Positions 53,380 through 63,488 are shown, counted from the first letter of the stretch. The stretch is DNA of 64,000 bases from Paenibacillus sp. 481 (GCF_021223605.1 NZ_CP075175.1:1449001-1513000), one strand, 5' to 3'. Numbers and translations: made by a program. Notes: a model not told the origin generated them from the sequence alone.

Positions 53380-54381
53380 TTACAACAAGATCATTTCCAA
53401 CACTTTCAGGGTCAATCCTGCAAATGCCGCACAGATCGGAATCGTAATAAACCAAGCGATAATAATACGACCTGCAACGCCCCACTTAACAGCGGAGAAA
53501 CGCTTCGCGGAACCTACACCAAGAAGAGCGGAAGTAATCGCATGCGTTGTACTGATTGGCAAACCAGTAACTGTAGCAGACATAATGACGGATGCAGCGG
53601 ACAAGTCTGCTGCAAAGCCGTTTGCCGGCTCGATTTTGAAAATTTTCGTACCCATCGTCTTAATGATCTTCCAACCACCGACAGATGTACCAAGTGCCAT
53701 CGCTGTTGCAGCTGCGAGTTTAACCCACAACTGAACTTCCATACCTTCTTGCAATTGAGCTGCTACGAGTGCAAAAGTGATAATACCCATCGCTTTTTGT
53801 GCATCGTTCGTACCGTGCGTAAACGCTTGGAACGCAGCCGTGAAAATTTGCATTGTGCGGAAGCCTTTATTAATCGTATGCGGATTTCTGCGAGCAAAAA
53901 TCCACTTAATTAAGGTCATCACGATATAACCAACAACGAATGCAATAATAGGCGACAATAACAACGCCAATACGATATTTTTAAATCCACCCATGTTCAG
54001 ACCACTCATACCTGCACCTGCAAAGACCGCACCCGCTAGGGAACCGATCAACGCATGAGAAGATGAGGAAGGAATTCCGAACCACCATGTAATCAAATTC
54101 CAAGCAATAGCTGCAAGTAACGCCGCAGCTACAATCATCAGACCGTTGTCTAACGTAGCTGGATCAGCGATGCTTCCGCCGATTGTCTTAGCAACCCCTG
54201 TAAATGTCAGGGCACCAACAAAGTTCATCGTCGATGCCAAAATGATAGCAGCTCGGGGAGTTAACGCTCTTGTCGACACCGAAGTCGCAATAGCGTTTGC
54301 TGTATCGTGGAAACCGTTAATAAAGTCAAACGCCAACGCGAGGAATATGACTACCCCCACGGAAAATAAAAACATATCCAT
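53380..54381 (-). CDS. pit: low-affinity inorganic phosphate transporter (PiT)
   Basis: 333 aa with about ten membrane helices. Both PiT signature repeats are visible: GFHDTANAIATSVSTRAL near the start and FTHGTNDAQKAMGIITFAL in the middle. It takes up metal-phosphate with protons or sodium. The upstream partner gene (DUF47/PhoU-like) is 92 bp away on the same strand, the usual pairing, and they are likely co-transcribed. The ribosome site is weak, suggesting coupling or a leader effect. Confidence 0.94.
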   Translation of the reverse strand: MDMFLFSVGVVIFLALAFDFINGFHDTANAIATSVSTRALTPRAAIILASTMNFVGALTFTGVAKTIGGSIADPATLDNGLMIVAAALLAAIAWNLITWWFGIPSSSSHALIGSLAGAVFAGAGMSGLNMGGFKNIVLALLLSPIIAFVVGYIVMTLIKWIFARRNPHTINKGFRTMQIFTAAFQAFTHGTNDAQKAMGIITFALVAAQLQEGMEVQLWVKLAAATAMALGTSVGGWKIIKTMGTKIFKIEPANGFAADLSAASVIMSATVTGLPISTTHAITSALLGVGSAKRFSAVKWGVAGRIIIAWFITIPICAAFAGLTLKVLEMILL

Positions 54382-54473
54382 AATTTATCTATGATTGCAC
54401 GAAACCGCTCTTGGCCTTGTCCGCGCAATCCCCAACCTCCTTCGTACTTTCGCTTTTAGCGCTACGACAGTTA

Positions 54474-55085
54474 TTAGGAATTTCGCATGACGATCGACTC
54501 AAGCTGGTTCGCTACATCTTCACAGCTGTCTGTCGTATCTTCAAGACGCTCGTATACTTCTTTACGCTTAATCAATTCAATCGGGTCTTTAATGTTAGCG
54601 AACAAAGCGCTAATACCACGGCGCAACAAATCGTCGCCAGAGTTCTCCAACTCATGAATGCGAATGTTATGTTCACGCATCGCAAGCAATTTCTTTTGCG
54701 TAAGCAGGCGAATCGATTTTTGAATCTCAAGCGCGGAGCGCTTAATGACGTCTGCGAACAACACAACAATTTCATCACGTTCAATCATTTGGTACATTTC
54801 GAAACGGGATGCGCATGCCTCCATACCGTCCAGTACATCGTCCAACGCTGTCGTCAAAGCCATGATATCATCACGCTCGATCGGAGTAATAAATGTCTTG
54901 TTAAGCTCCGACACGATTGTGTGTGTGAATTTGTCGCATTTGCTTTCTAGCTCTTTCATTTCTTTCGCAAAAGACGACACATCACTTAAATTTTCTACAC
55001 CTTGGGCGAACGTTTCTGACGCTTGCACAAGCGTATCCGCCATATTTTGCAGCGTTTCAAAAAATACGTCCTGTTTCTTGAACAT
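54474..55085 (-). CDS. DUF47/PhoU-like Pit accessory protein
   Basis: 203 aa, all-helical. MFKKQDVFFETLQNMADTLV, ELESKCDKFTHTIVSELNKTFITPIERDDI and IHELENSGDDLLRRGISALF match the DUF47 (YkaA/Pit accessory) family, which binds and regulates PiT transporters. ATG at 55085 with AAGGAGAT 8 bases upstream; the longer in-frame start at 55109 would include that site. First gene of the pit operon. Confidence 0.92.
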   Translation of the reverse strand: MFKKQDVFFETLQNMADTLVQASETFAQGVENLSDVSSFAKEMKELESKCDKFTHTIVSELNKTFITPIERDDIMALTTALDDVLDGMEACASRFEMYQMIERDEIVVLFADVIKRSALEIQKSIRLLTQKKLLAMREHNIRIHELENSGDDLLRRGISALFANIKDPIELIKRKEVYERLEDTTDSCEDVANQLESIVMRNS

Positions 55086-55232
55086 TTCTGAAATCTCCTT
55101 TGCAACCAAATCCGATTGTTTTGATAACTTTTAAAACCTTACATATCTTATCACAGGTTGTATAGGGTTTGTAAAGAACCTATACGAATAAAGGCATAAC
55201 TTGTCGAATTTTATCCTTAAATGAAATCGCAT

Positions 55233-56354
55233 TCACTTCCAATTTGCATATTTTTCTATGCTCAACTGACTAGGAACAACCAAAATATGCGTAATTCCAG
55301 AGGCCATAGGTACCATTTTTCCATCCTGTATGAACACCATTGGTCCGTCGCCTTCATGGCGAATCCACTGGCCACGCTCCACCCGACCCTGTTTGAACAA
55401 CAATGCCTCGCCACCGTTCTGAAGCTGCACTTCTAAACGCCCCACATCGTCGATAACCCGATGCGGCGCAGCGATCACCATCACGTTTGCCGCCGTTAAC
55501 GGCTTATTATTGACTAAGTCGATATGCGCTTTCCCATCCATATACCTCGCATAGCTTCTGCCTTCTTTTTCATAAACATACTTAACTGGATTATCATTTT
55601 TCATAAAATGCACTTCGACTTCATGTGCAGCCTGTGCCCCCTGTGGTAATGAAGCAACAGCTACACTTTGTGGCGCAACATCCTGATTTTCCTCAAAAAG
55701 AAACGCTGGAACATCTACATCCTGCCTATACTTCTTTTTTGAAGCCCCCGCTTCCAACTGCTCTAACTTGGTATACAAATTGTGTGGTGCCTTACGAAAT
55801 TTTTCACGCCAAAAATAGCTTCCGGCATTCGTAATTTCGTCCAAGTACGCTTTACGTTCTTTTTTCAAAATGGAATACGCCTCTGGACTGCCCCCTGCAT
55901 GGGCAAGCACAGCGTTAAAGCTCTCGCCAATATCAATTAAATATGGACGAATGCTCCGCACAGGACCGATCGGGCCATCATAATGCAGCTGACTATGAAA
56001 AATAGCCACGATGCGCGTAATGCCACCCTCTGCCATCACCTCAATTAACATATCCGCCTGCGACAGACCCGATTGCGGTCGCGCCCTTTTAAAATTATTA
56101 ATCATCACCGCGACGGGCCGCTTCTGATGCAGGTGCTCCGAATTTATATCCGTGCTGCGTACTCCCGTTAAGGGAGCTGGCTTGCCTATATGGTCAGGTG
56201 CAACATCACGCTGCTCTCCGCCATTGGGTAGGTCAACTCCATTTTCCGAAGCATTCTTTCCCGCCTGATCTCCATCCGAACTGCACGAGGTAAGCAATAG
56301 CAATATCGTTGCAACTGCAATAATCATCGTCAGCCAAGTACGTGTTGCGCGCAT
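55233..56354 (-). CDS. yerB: YerB-like DUF3048 lipoprotein
   Basis: 373 aa. Signal peptide with lipobox LLLLTSC (Cys about 25). The mature part has DUF3048 blocks: RPVAVMINNFKRARPQSGLS, ADMLIEVMAEGGITRIVAIFH, GPVRSIRPYLIDIGESFNA, LAHAGGSPEAYSIL. The protein is displayed outside the membrane. B. subtilis YerB is its best-known relative, with no firm function. Its place near purD and yerC fits conserved order. Confidence 0.9.
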   Translation of the reverse strand: MRATRTWLTMIIAVATILLLLTSCSSDGDQAGKNASENGVDLPNGGEQRDVAPDHIGKPAPLTGVRSTDINSEHLHQKRPVAVMINNFKRARPQSGLSQADMLIEVMAEGGITRIVAIFHSQLHYDGPIGPVRSIRPYLIDIGESFNAVLAHAGGSPEAYSILKKERKAYLDEITNAGSYFWREKFRKAPHNLYTKLEQLEAGASKKKYRQDVDVPAFLFEENQDVAPQSVAVASLPQGAQAAHEVEVHFMKNDNPVKYVYEKEGRSYARYMDGKAHIDLVNNKPLTAANVMVIAAPHRVIDDVGRLEVQLQNGGEALLFKQGRVERGQWIRHEGDGPMVFIQDGKMVPMASGITHILVVPSQLSIEKYANWK

Positions 56355-56524
56355 TCAAGCACCTCTCTTTGTTTGAATAACGAATACAAATATGAATACA
56401 AATACGAACAACAAACGAACATCATTACGACTACAGTTAAATAGAGCAGTCAATCCAACCTGTTATGGATGATCCAGCACGGACGAGGCACACTGTCTTT
56501 TATATACGGAATGTTCAACTTGAA

Positions 56525-56689
56525 TGTCTTTCAAATAGTAGACACATTTTCGTAAGGGAGATACACGTCGCCTACCATATACATTCTATATATAGTGTAA
56601 AATAACGATTTCCCTCTATGTATATAGACATGCGAACTGGAAGTCGTCTCTTCCTAGCTATGGAATTGGTGTCCACCTTTGTATAGACA
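56525..56689. repeat. dispersed motif pair, copy A
   Basis: TGTCTTTCAAATAGTAGACA (56525-56544) and TGTCCACCTTTGTATAGACA (56670-56689) bound this segment. Both are TGTC-N12/11-AGACA-like motifs. The same pair recurs at 61440-61647 with a shared ATATATAGTG core but otherwise little similarity. Confidence 0.6.
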
Positions 56690-56797
56690 AAATCGCCTTT
56701 TTCCACTGATGAACAACAAACAATCCATAAACCTGAATGGCTTACATTTCTTCTATTCTATTATTGTATTGCGCTCAAATCTATGCGTACAAACAAA

Positions 56798-56826
56798 AAA
56801 AAGCGCTACCCACGGCAGCGCTCTTC
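56798..56826 (-). terminator. intrinsic terminator after the hydrolase 3' region
   Basis: AGCGCT pairs with AGCGCT around ACCCACGGC; on the minus strand U8 follows. It sits just past the 8-bp repeat tract, so that tract is in the hydrolase mRNA 3' region. Confidence 0.8.
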
Positions 56827-56842
56827 CTCTTCTATATGTTGC

Positions 56843-56954
56843 ACTTAGATACTTAGATACTTAGATACTTAGATACTTAGATACTTAGATACTTAGATAC
56901 TTAGATACTTAGATACTTAGATACTTAGATACTTAGATACTTAGATACTTAGAT
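56843..56954. repeat. 14 perfect tandem copies of ACTTAGAT
   Basis: The 8-bp unit ACTTAGAT repeats 14 times without any change (112 bp), with a partial unit after it. It lies between the hydrolase stop (56984) and its terminator. Perfect short repeats of this length change copy number by slippage. Confidence 0.95.
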
Positions 56955-56983
56955 ACTCTATTATGCCTATTTGCCTATCAAAC

Positions 56984-57814
56984 TTATATGCTCCAATTCG
57001 CCCAATTTCGTTGACGCTTCTCCCACTTTTTCAGCCAGTCCAGCGTATGACTGAACACCAGTTCACGATGCTCCGCATGCGAGAAAAAATGATCCGCTTG
57101 AAACACAATCTCTTTATCACACTGCCCATCACTACGCATCCAGAACAGCTTCTGATACAAAAAGCTATAATCGGCCGGAATAATGTCGTCCGACGTTCCG
57201 TGAATGAGTAGCACATCTCCATTGAACTTTGACGCCTCCTGCAACGGTTGATGCTGCTCTAACGATTTGAAATAATTAGCCTTAAATTCGTAGCCCAAGT
57301 AATCGGCCTTCCCATCCGTAATCGCCTTATCGTACCGTTCACGGCCAATAATTCGTGCAATATCGTTAAACGGATAAGCAACAGGTGCCCACAGAACTAG
57401 GCGCTTTACCCGTGCGTCGCGCACCCCTGTCAACAAAGCAACCGCCCCACCTAAGCTGTGGCCAATCAGCGTAACCCGCTGCGGGTCAACATCTCCACAT
57501 TGCAGCGCGTAATCCAAAACAGCTTGTGTCTGCTCAATTAAACGGTCGATGCCCTGTGCGCCATAATCCCCCGTACTTTCGCCGCAGCCCGCGTAATCAA
57601 AGCGGACGACAATGTGGCCTTCATTTGCCAACTGACGAGCCGCGTTCACAAATAACCGATCAACTCCGATGCGAGTGCCAATAAAGCCATGGCAAATGAC
57701 AGTGAGCGGCGCACGTTGTTCTGTTTTTGAATCAAATGGCGCTCTCTCCTGTGGATAATGCAATGTAGCCGTTAACTGTTCTTCTTGCCATCGAATGTGT
57801 ACGTGACGCTCCAT
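56984..57814 (-). CDS. alpha/beta hydrolase
   Basis: 276 aa. Esterase/lipase-type alpha/beta hydrolase: oxyanion loop VICHGFIGTRIG, nucleophile elbow GHSLGG (Ser), acid in HGTSDDIIP (Asp) and catalytic His in ADHFFSHAEHREL. The segment RFDYAGCGESTGDYG is typical of the cinnamoyl-esterase/monoglyceride-lipase-like group. ATG at 57814 has AGGG 6 bases upstream; an N-terminal extension to 57937 is not supported. The 3' region carries a 14-copy 8-bp repeat. Substrate unknown. Confidence 0.9.
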   Translation of the reverse strand: MERHVHIRWQEEQLTATLHYPQERAPFDSKTEQRAPLTVICHGFIGTRIGVDRLFVNAARQLANEGHIVVRFDYAGCGESTGDYGAQGIDRLIEQTQAVLDYALQCGDVDPQRVTLIGHSLGGAVALLTGVRDARVKRLVLWAPVAYPFNDIARIIGRERYDKAITDGKADYLGYEFKANYFKSLEQHQPLQEASKFNGDVLLIHGTSDDIIPADYSFLYQKLFWMRSDGQCDKEIVFQADHFFSHAEHRELVFSHTLDWLKKWEKRQRNWANWSI

Positions 57815-58037
57815 CATTTTCCCTCGCTTCGTATATATATTCGCATGTAGCGTTTCATTTCTAATTATTCCGATTAAATTACTATGCTTTATAGTAAAGT
57901 ACAATGAATTCCGAAAATTGTCAACCCTCATCCGCACAAAAAAAAACGACCACGTTTTGCAACGCCGCCGTTTTTCACTTTCCTAACTTCAACTTCACTT
58001 CCGTGCTGCGTCTAATCGAACATCTTAATCATGCATC

Positions 58038-58298
58038 TTAATCGTGCATTCCGTAATAATTACTTAACAGACGATTCGTTTCACTTGCACCTTCCGCAAA
58101 ATCGGAATCCCCTGTTTGTTTCGCTGTCGTCGTGCCTCCGAAATCGTCTGCTGCAAATTCCACATCCGCCTGCTGCAACGAAGAAGACGAAGACGCAGCT
58201 GAAGGCCCCGCATACACCTCACCTGAAGTTCCTCGTGATCGCTGCTCATTTAAGTCTCGATACGAGAACGGTTGCCCCTCTGGACTCTTATTCACCAT
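58038..58298 (-). CDS. small Ser/Ala-rich hypothetical protein
   Basis: 86 aa. Opens MVNKSPEGQPFSYRDLNEQR, then a Ser/Ala-rich low-complexity middle (AGPSAASSSSSLQQ) and an acidic end with DFAEGASETNRLL. A perfect AGGAGG precedes the ATG, so it is very likely expressed. The GASETN motif and small size faintly recall spore gamma-type small acid-soluble proteins, but it lacks their repeat, so I leave it unassigned. Confidence 0.7.
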   Translation of the reverse strand: MVNKSPEGQPFSYRDLNEQRSRGTSGEVYAGPSAASSSSSLQQADVEFAADDFGGTTTAKQTGDSDFAEGASETNRLLSNYYGMHD

Positions 58299-58387
58299 CC
58301 ATACCTCCTGTCATCACTTCTAAATGATCACTATGACCATAGTATGGATGGTGAAGAAAACTTTATGCGTCAGCTTTTACAAAAGGC

Positions 58388-59665
58388 TTATACAAAGGGA
58401 ACAAGCGCCTTAGTTGCAATATCTTTTCGATATTGCATACCCGCAATACGAATACAACGAACTGCCTCATAAGCCTGCTTGCGAGCTTCGTCCACAGATT
58501 CGCCCTGCCCCAATACACCAAGCACACGGCCGCCATTTGTCACCAAAGCGCCATCATGTTGAAGTGCTGTACCCGCATGAAAAATGAGTGCATGGTTCGA
58601 CGCTTCAGCCAAACCTTCAATCAAATCGCCTTTCCGATACGCCGCTGGATACCCTTCAGATGCAACAATGACACATACCGCTACCTGATCGCTCCACTGT
58701 AGTTGAATGTGTTCCAGCTTGCCGTCCACGACCGCATTCAACACATCCAGCAAGTCTGTCTGCAAGCGAGGAAGCACAACCTGCGTCTCCGGATCGCCAA
58801 AGCGCGCATTAAATTCAATGACCTTTGGTTTGCCATCCGGCGTAATCATCAACCCCGCAAACAACAGCCCCTTGAACGGGCGTCCCTCTGCCACCATCGC
58901 TTTAGCTGTCGGCTCAAGAATCGTGCGTACCGCTTCATTCACGATTGATTCAGACATATGAGGCAGCGGGCTGTACGTGCCCATACCGCCCGTATTTGGC
59001 CCCTGATCCCCATCAAAGATCGGCTTATGATCCTGAGCTGGTGCACATGCTCGCACCGTCTCACCATCAACAAACGCGAGAATCGACATCTCTTGACCTT
59101 GCATAAACTCTTCAATCACAACCTGCTGTCCCGAAGCGCCAATCTTTTGCTCCACCATGACATCATGCAGCGTCTGCTCCGCCTCAGCTAGCGTGTGGGC
59201 TATCGTGACGCCTTTACCCGCGGCAAGTCCATCCGCTTTAATCACAATCGGCAGCGGTTGCTGACGCACATAGTCAAGCGCCTGCCCGATTTCAGTAAAT
59301 GTGGCATAAGCAGCAGTCGGGATATCGTACTTACGCAGCAAATGTTTCATAAACACTTTGCTCGCCTCGATCTCTGCGGCAGCTTGATTAGGGCCGAATA
59401 CGCGCAGCCCTTTGCTTTGCAGCACATCAACGATACCGTCTGCCAACGGGTCCTCAGGACCCACGATGACAAGATCAATTGTTTTTTGCTGTGCAAATTC
59501 CGCAATGGCTTCAAAGTCGCTCACCGCGATCGGAGCGCATTCCACTAACTCGGCTATGCCTGGATTTCCTGGAGCACAAAAGATTCGTGTAACTTGCGAG
59601 CTCCGACCGAGCGCCCACACAAGCGCATGCTCTCTGCCACCACTACCAATGACCAATACGTTCAT
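58388..59665 (-). CDS. purD: phosphoribosylamine-glycine ligase (PurD)
   Basis: 425 aa, full length. Second step of de novo purine synthesis, joining glycine to phosphoribosylamine with ATP. Motifs: MNVLVIGSGGREHALVWALG, GPEDPLADGIVDVLQ, ATP-grasp loop VIKADGLAAGKGVTIAHT, EEFMQGQEMSILAFVDG and IEFNARFGDPETQVVLPRL. GGGGGAGCG precedes the ATG. Last gene of the pur operon, 15 bp after purH. Confidence 0.96.
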   Translation of the reverse strand: MNVLVIGSGGREHALVWALGRSSQVTRIFCAPGNPGIAELVECAPIAVSDFEAIAEFAQQKTIDLVIVGPEDPLADGIVDVLQSKGLRVFGPNQAAAEIEASKVFMKHLLRKYDIPTAAYATFTEIGQALDYVRQQPLPIVIKADGLAAGKGVTIAHTLAEAEQTLHDVMVEQKIGASGQQVVIEEFMQGQEMSILAFVDGETVRACAPAQDHKPIFDGDQGPNTGGMGTYSPLPHMSESIVNEAVRTILEPTAKAMVAEGRPFKGLLFAGLMITPDGKPKVIEFNARFGDPETQVVLPRLQTDLLDVLNAVVDGKLEHIQLQWSDQVAVCVIVASEGYPAAYRKGDLIEGLAEASNHALIFHAGTALQHDGALVTNGGRVLGVLGQGESVDEARKQAYEAVRCIRIAGMQYRKDIATKALVPFV

Positions 59666-59680
59666 GTTCGCTCCCCCAGC

Positions 59681-61228
59681 CTAATGTTTAAAATGACGTA
59701 CACTTGTAAACACCATCGCAATTCCATGCTCATTGGCCACACGGATGGATTCCTCATCACGTATTGAGCCACCTGGTTGAATCACAGCCTTGATGCCTGC
59801 CTGTGCCGCTAACTCCATCGTATCACCGAGTGGGAAGAACGCATCCGATGCCAGCACAGCACCTTGCGCTTTTGCTCCTGCTTGCTCAATCGCTATTTTC
59901 GCTGCGCCGACACGGTTCATTTGTCCCGCTCCAACGCCCACTGTCATATCGTCCTGCACGAGCACAATGGCATTCGATTTCACATGTTTCACAACTTTCC
60001 AAGCTAACAGCAACTGATTCAACTCAGCCTCTGTTGGCTGCCGCTCGGTCACAACTTTCAACTGTGACGGGTCAATCGCATGTATATCTTGATCTTGAAT
60101 AAGCACACCGCCATCCACAGACGTCAACATCCGTGTTTCCGTGCGATTTGCAGGTGATGGTGCGACGCCCGTGCGAAGCAGACGAATATTTTTTTTCTGT
60201 GTCAAAATGGTAAGTGCTTCAGGTGTAAATTCCGGCGCAATGACGATTTCAAGAAAGATTTCAGCAATGCTACGCGCTGTCCCTTCATCGATCATACGAT
60301 TTGCAGCAATAATTCCGCCAAAAATGGATGTCGGGTCCGCAGCATACGCCTTCTGATACGCTTCTGCAATCGTTTCACCAATACCTACGCCACAAGGATT
60401 CATATGCTTAATCGCCACAACCGCAGGCGCTTCAAATTCACTAATAACCGCAAGCGCTGCATTCGCATCGTTAATATTGTTATACGACAGCTCCTTGCCG
60501 TGCAGCTGCTCGGCATTCACCAAGCTACCTTGCTTCGCGATCGGCAGACGGTAAAAAGCGGCCTGCTGATGCGGATTTTCACCGTAGCGTAGCGTTTGTA
60601 CCCGCTCATACGTAACCGTAAGCCGCTCGGGCCATTCTTCGCCCACCTGCTTACATAAATAGTCCGCAATAAGCGCATCGTAAGAGGCTGTATGACGGAA
60701 TACCTTAGCAGCCAAGCGCTTGCGTGTCGTAAGGGAAGTATCCCCGTTCGCTTGCACCTCTTCCAAAATCGTCCCATAATCAGACGCATCAACAGCGACT
60801 GTTACGAACGCATGGTTTTTTGCAGCTGAACGAAGCATAGTCGGCCCGCCGATGTCGATATTTTCGATCGCATCCTCATAAGACACTGCTGGATTTTCAA
60901 TCGTTTGCTGAAATGGATATAAATTGACGATAACAAGATCAATCGTGGACAAGCCTAGCTCCTCTAACTGCTTCTGATGCGCAGCATTATCACGTACCGC
61001 GAGCAAGCCGCTATGGACAGCAGGATGCAACGTTTTCACGCGCCCATCCAAAATTTCAGGAAAGCCAGTCACATCGGAAATACCGATGACAGGTACACCT
61101 TCACGTTCCAATAGTGACTTCGTACCGCCCGTTGAAATCAGTTCGACTCCTGCTTCCGCTAATGCACGAGCAAACTCCACCACGCCTGACTTATCAGAAA
61201 CGCTAATCAGAGCTCTTTTGATCGCCAT
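59681..61228 (-). CDS. purH: AICAR formyltransferase/IMP cyclohydrolase (PurH)
   Basis: 515 aa. Bifunctional last two steps to IMP. N-terminal IMP cyclohydrolase (ALISVSDKSGVVEFARALAE, TGGTKSLLEREGVPVI, GRVKTLHPAVHSGLLA) and C-terminal transformylase with AIKHMNPCGVGIGETI, QPGGSIRDEESI and final GIAMVFTSVRHFKH. GGGGAGAGG precedes the ATG. The 455-bp gap to purN upstream is unusual for this operon and carries repeats. Confidence 0.97.
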   Translation of the reverse strand: MAIKRALISVSDKSGVVEFARALAEAGVELISTGGTKSLLEREGVPVIGISDVTGFPEILDGRVKTLHPAVHSGLLAVRDNAAHQKQLEELGLSTIDLVIVNLYPFQQTIENPAVSYEDAIENIDIGGPTMLRSAAKNHAFVTVAVDASDYGTILEEVQANGDTSLTTRKRLAAKVFRHTASYDALIADYLCKQVGEEWPERLTVTYERVQTLRYGENPHQQAAFYRLPIAKQGSLVNAEQLHGKELSYNNINDANAALAVISEFEAPAVVAIKHMNPCGVGIGETIAEAYQKAYAADPTSIFGGIIAANRMIDEGTARSIAEIFLEIVIAPEFTPEALTILTQKKNIRLLRTGVAPSPANRTETRMLTSVDGGVLIQDQDIHAIDPSQLKVVTERQPTEAELNQLLLAWKVVKHVKSNAIVLVQDDMTVGVGAGQMNRVGAAKIAIEQAGAKAQGAVLASDAFFPLGDTMELAAQAGIKAVIQPGGSIRDEESIRVANEHGIAMVFTSVRHFKH

Positions 61229-61683
61229 GCTATCCTCTCCCCTTTTCCTTATCTAGCATTGATATCTAGTATAATATCCCACAATCTCGTACTATTGCCT
61301 TAAGTTTCGTACTACTGCCTTAAGTCTCGCACGATTTCCCCTACATTCGGGCATGCCCCTTCGTCTCACGCACTGTCCTTTAATTTCAGCATATCCTTTA
61401 TTTTCGGCATGTCCTCTTATAACGGAATATATCAACAAATGTCTTCCAAATAGTAGACACAATTCTGCACCAAAGATATATGCCACCACACCCTGACACT
61501 CTATATCAACTCTATATCAATGCTATTACAACCCCGTGCTACCCCCATATATAGTGAGTATAACTTCCTCACCCCTATATACAGATCACGATTTTTCTCA
61601 CATCGCCCCGCGGCAAGATACTACCCAAGTCCACCTTTGTATAGACAATACTATCGTTTGTCCACACCTCAAGCACATATCAC
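61229..61683. repeat. repeat-rich purN-purH intergenic region with motif pair copy B
   Basis: Near 61287-61326 a 20-bp unit (TCGTACTAYTGCCTTAAGTY) repeats twice with a decayed third copy. Around 61370-61420 two 18-bp imperfect units (CCTTTAATTTCAGCATAT, CCTTTATTTTCGGCATGT) follow. TGTCTTCCAAATAGTAGACA (61440-61459) and GTCCACCTTTGTATAGACA (61629-61647) are the second copy of the motif pair seen at 56525-56689. No gene seen. Confidence 0.6.
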
Positions 61684-62313
61684 CTAACAATGCGTCAGAG
61701 ACTGCATTAAAGACTGAATAGCACGCGGATACAACTCATGCTCAACCGCCTGAATACGTTCAGCTAACGTTTCTAGCGTATCTTCCGGTCGAATATCAAT
61801 CACTTGCTGCGCCACAATCGGCCCCGTATCCATCCCCTCGTCAACGAGATGAACAGTTGCACCTGTAATTTTCACCCCGTACTCCAAAGCTTGACGGACT
61901 GCATGCAGCCCTGGAAAAGCTGGAAGCAAAGACGGATGAATGTTGACCATGCGACCCCCGTAAGCCTCCAACAGTACAGAAGTGACAAGACGCATATACC
62001 CAGCTAGCACCACCCATTCAATCTGTTGCGCCCGCAGCTTACTCAACACATCCTGCTCATACTGTTCACGTGAATCGTAACGCTTTGGCTCGAATACCGC
62101 TGTCTGTACTTCAAGCTCATGCGCCCGCTCTAGAGCAGGCGCATCAGGTCGATCGCATACAAGTAATGTAATCTCCGCATCGAGATTGCCCGCTCTCACC
62201 GCTTCCACCAAGGCCTGAAAATTCGTTCCCGCACCTGATGCGAATACAGCTATACGCGGTGGGATGCGGAGTGTACGATTAGTAGCGTCCGCTGCCGCAT
62301 TTTTCATTGTCAT
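61684..62313 (-). CDS. purN: glycinamide ribonucleotide transformylase (PurN)
   Basis: 209 aa. Folate-dependent formyl transfer to GAR. Motifs: [20 protein letters not shown] near residue 20, [24 protein letters not shown] (catalytic Asn/His), and [13 protein letters not shown]. The ATG overlaps the purM stop (ATGA). A short extra N-terminal leader ([19 protein letters not shown]) precedes the usual family start. Confidence 0.96.
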   Translation of the reverse strand: MTMKNAAADATNRTLRIPPRIAVFASGAGTNFQALVEAVRAGNLDAEITLLVCDRPDAPALERAHELEVQTAVFEPKRYDSREQYEQDVLSKLRAQQIEWVVLAGYMRLVTSVLLEAYGGRMVNIHPSLLPAFPGLHAVRQALEYGVKITGATVHLVDEGMDTGPIVAQQVIDIRPEDTLETLAERIQAVEHELYPRAIQSLMQSLTHC

Positions 62314-63350
62314 ATCCCTACGCCTGGAATTAGAACTTTACGCTCGCCTTCCTTAATAGAACCAAGTATATACGCCGTCTCACCTTGCTCCTCAAGCGTT
62401 GCAACTGCCTTATCTACATCAGCATGATCCACAACAATAACCATACCAATTCCCATATTAAACGTCGTAAACAGCTCTTCCCACGTCAAGTTCCCTTCTT
62501 GACGCAGTAATTCGAAGATCGGCAGCACCGGCCATGAACCGTACTCGATTACAGCCTGTGTACCTTCTGGCAACACTCGTGGTATATTTTCCAAAAATCC
62601 GCCGCCCGTGATATGCGCAGCTCCTTTTACCGTTACACACTCCATCAACTTCAACATCTGCCGCACATAAATGCGTGTCGGTGTTAGTAGTACCTCACCT
62701 AACGTGGCCGATCCCGTCTCTGACAACGGGGCATCCAGGCGGTACCCACCCTGCTCGACTAACTTGCGTACCAACGAGAAGCCGTTGCTATGCAACCCGC
62801 TCGATGCTAGACCGAGTATGACATCTCCGGGTTTAATGGCATCGCCATTAATGATGCGCGCCTTCTCTACGACGCCTACACTAAAGCCTGCGATGTCATA
62901 CTCCTCACTAGCGTACATACCTGGCATCTCTGCCGTTTCACCACCGATTAAAGCACAGCCCGCTTGCATGCATCCATCAGCTATACCGCGTACAATATCT
63001 TCAATCCGCTCTGGCACAACTCGACCGCACGCAACGTAATCGAGGAAAAAGAGCGGCTCAGCTCCTTGCACAACGATGTCATTCACACACATGGCAACAG
63101 CATCGATGCCGATCGTATCATGCTTATCAAGCGTAAACGCCAACTTTAGCTTCGTTCCAACTCCATCTGTGCCGGATACAAGCACCGGTTCCTCATATTT
63201 CTTTGCGTTCAATTGGAACAAGGCTCCAAAGCCCCCTAAGTCCGTTAACACCTCGGGACGGAACGTACGGCGGACATGCTTTTTCATTCGTTCTACAGCT
63301 TCGTTGCCTGCGGCAATATCGACTCCTGCTTGTTTGTAAGCTTCTGACAT
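62310..63350 (-). CDS. purM: phosphoribosylformylglycinamidine cyclo-ligase (PurM)
   Basis: 346 aa. Makes aminoimidazole ribonucleotide. Motifs: [59 protein letters not shown] and [21 protein letters not shown] at 63350 with AGAGGAGC upstream; the longer start at 63383 is not supported. Coupled to purN downstream. About 160 bp of repeat-rich DNA separates it from purF. Confidence 0.97.
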   Translation of the reverse strand: MSEAYKQAGVDIAAGNEAVERMKKHVRRTFRPEVLTDLGGFGALFQLNAKKYEEPVLVSGTDGVGTKLKLAFTLDKHDTIGIDAVAMCVNDIVVQGAEPLFFLDYVACGRVVPERIEDIVRGIADGCMQAGCALIGGETAEMPGMYASEEYDIAGFSVGVVEKARIINGDAIKPGDVILGLASSGLHSNGFSLVRKLVEQGGYRLDAPLSETGSATLGEVLLTPTRIYVRQMLKLMECVTVKGAAHITGGGFLENIPRVLPEGTQAVIEYGSWPVLPIFELLRQEGNLTWEELFTTFNMGIGMVIVVDHADVDKAVATLEEQGETAYILGSIKEGERKVLIPGVGI

Positions 63351-63432
63351 CGGTTGCGAGCTCCTCTCATTTCTGAAAATCATCTCAAATCTTTACTACG
63401 CAGTACACACAGTACACACAGTGCACAGCACA

Positions 63433-63488
63433 CTTTGCACTCTGCCTTTGCACTCTGCCTTTGGACTCGACACTTTGCCTTTGCACTC
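63433..63488. repeat. 13-bp tandem repeats between purF and purM
   Basis: CTTTGCACTCTGC occurs twice in tandem (63433-63458), followed by a varied unit and another TTTGCACTC. AGTACACAC-type repeats lie just left of it. The spacer is transcribed with the operon. Confidence 0.6.

Noticed and set aside
56843-56954. Short repeat array considered as CRISPR
   Set aside because: Direct 8-bp repeats with no spacers and no cas genes.
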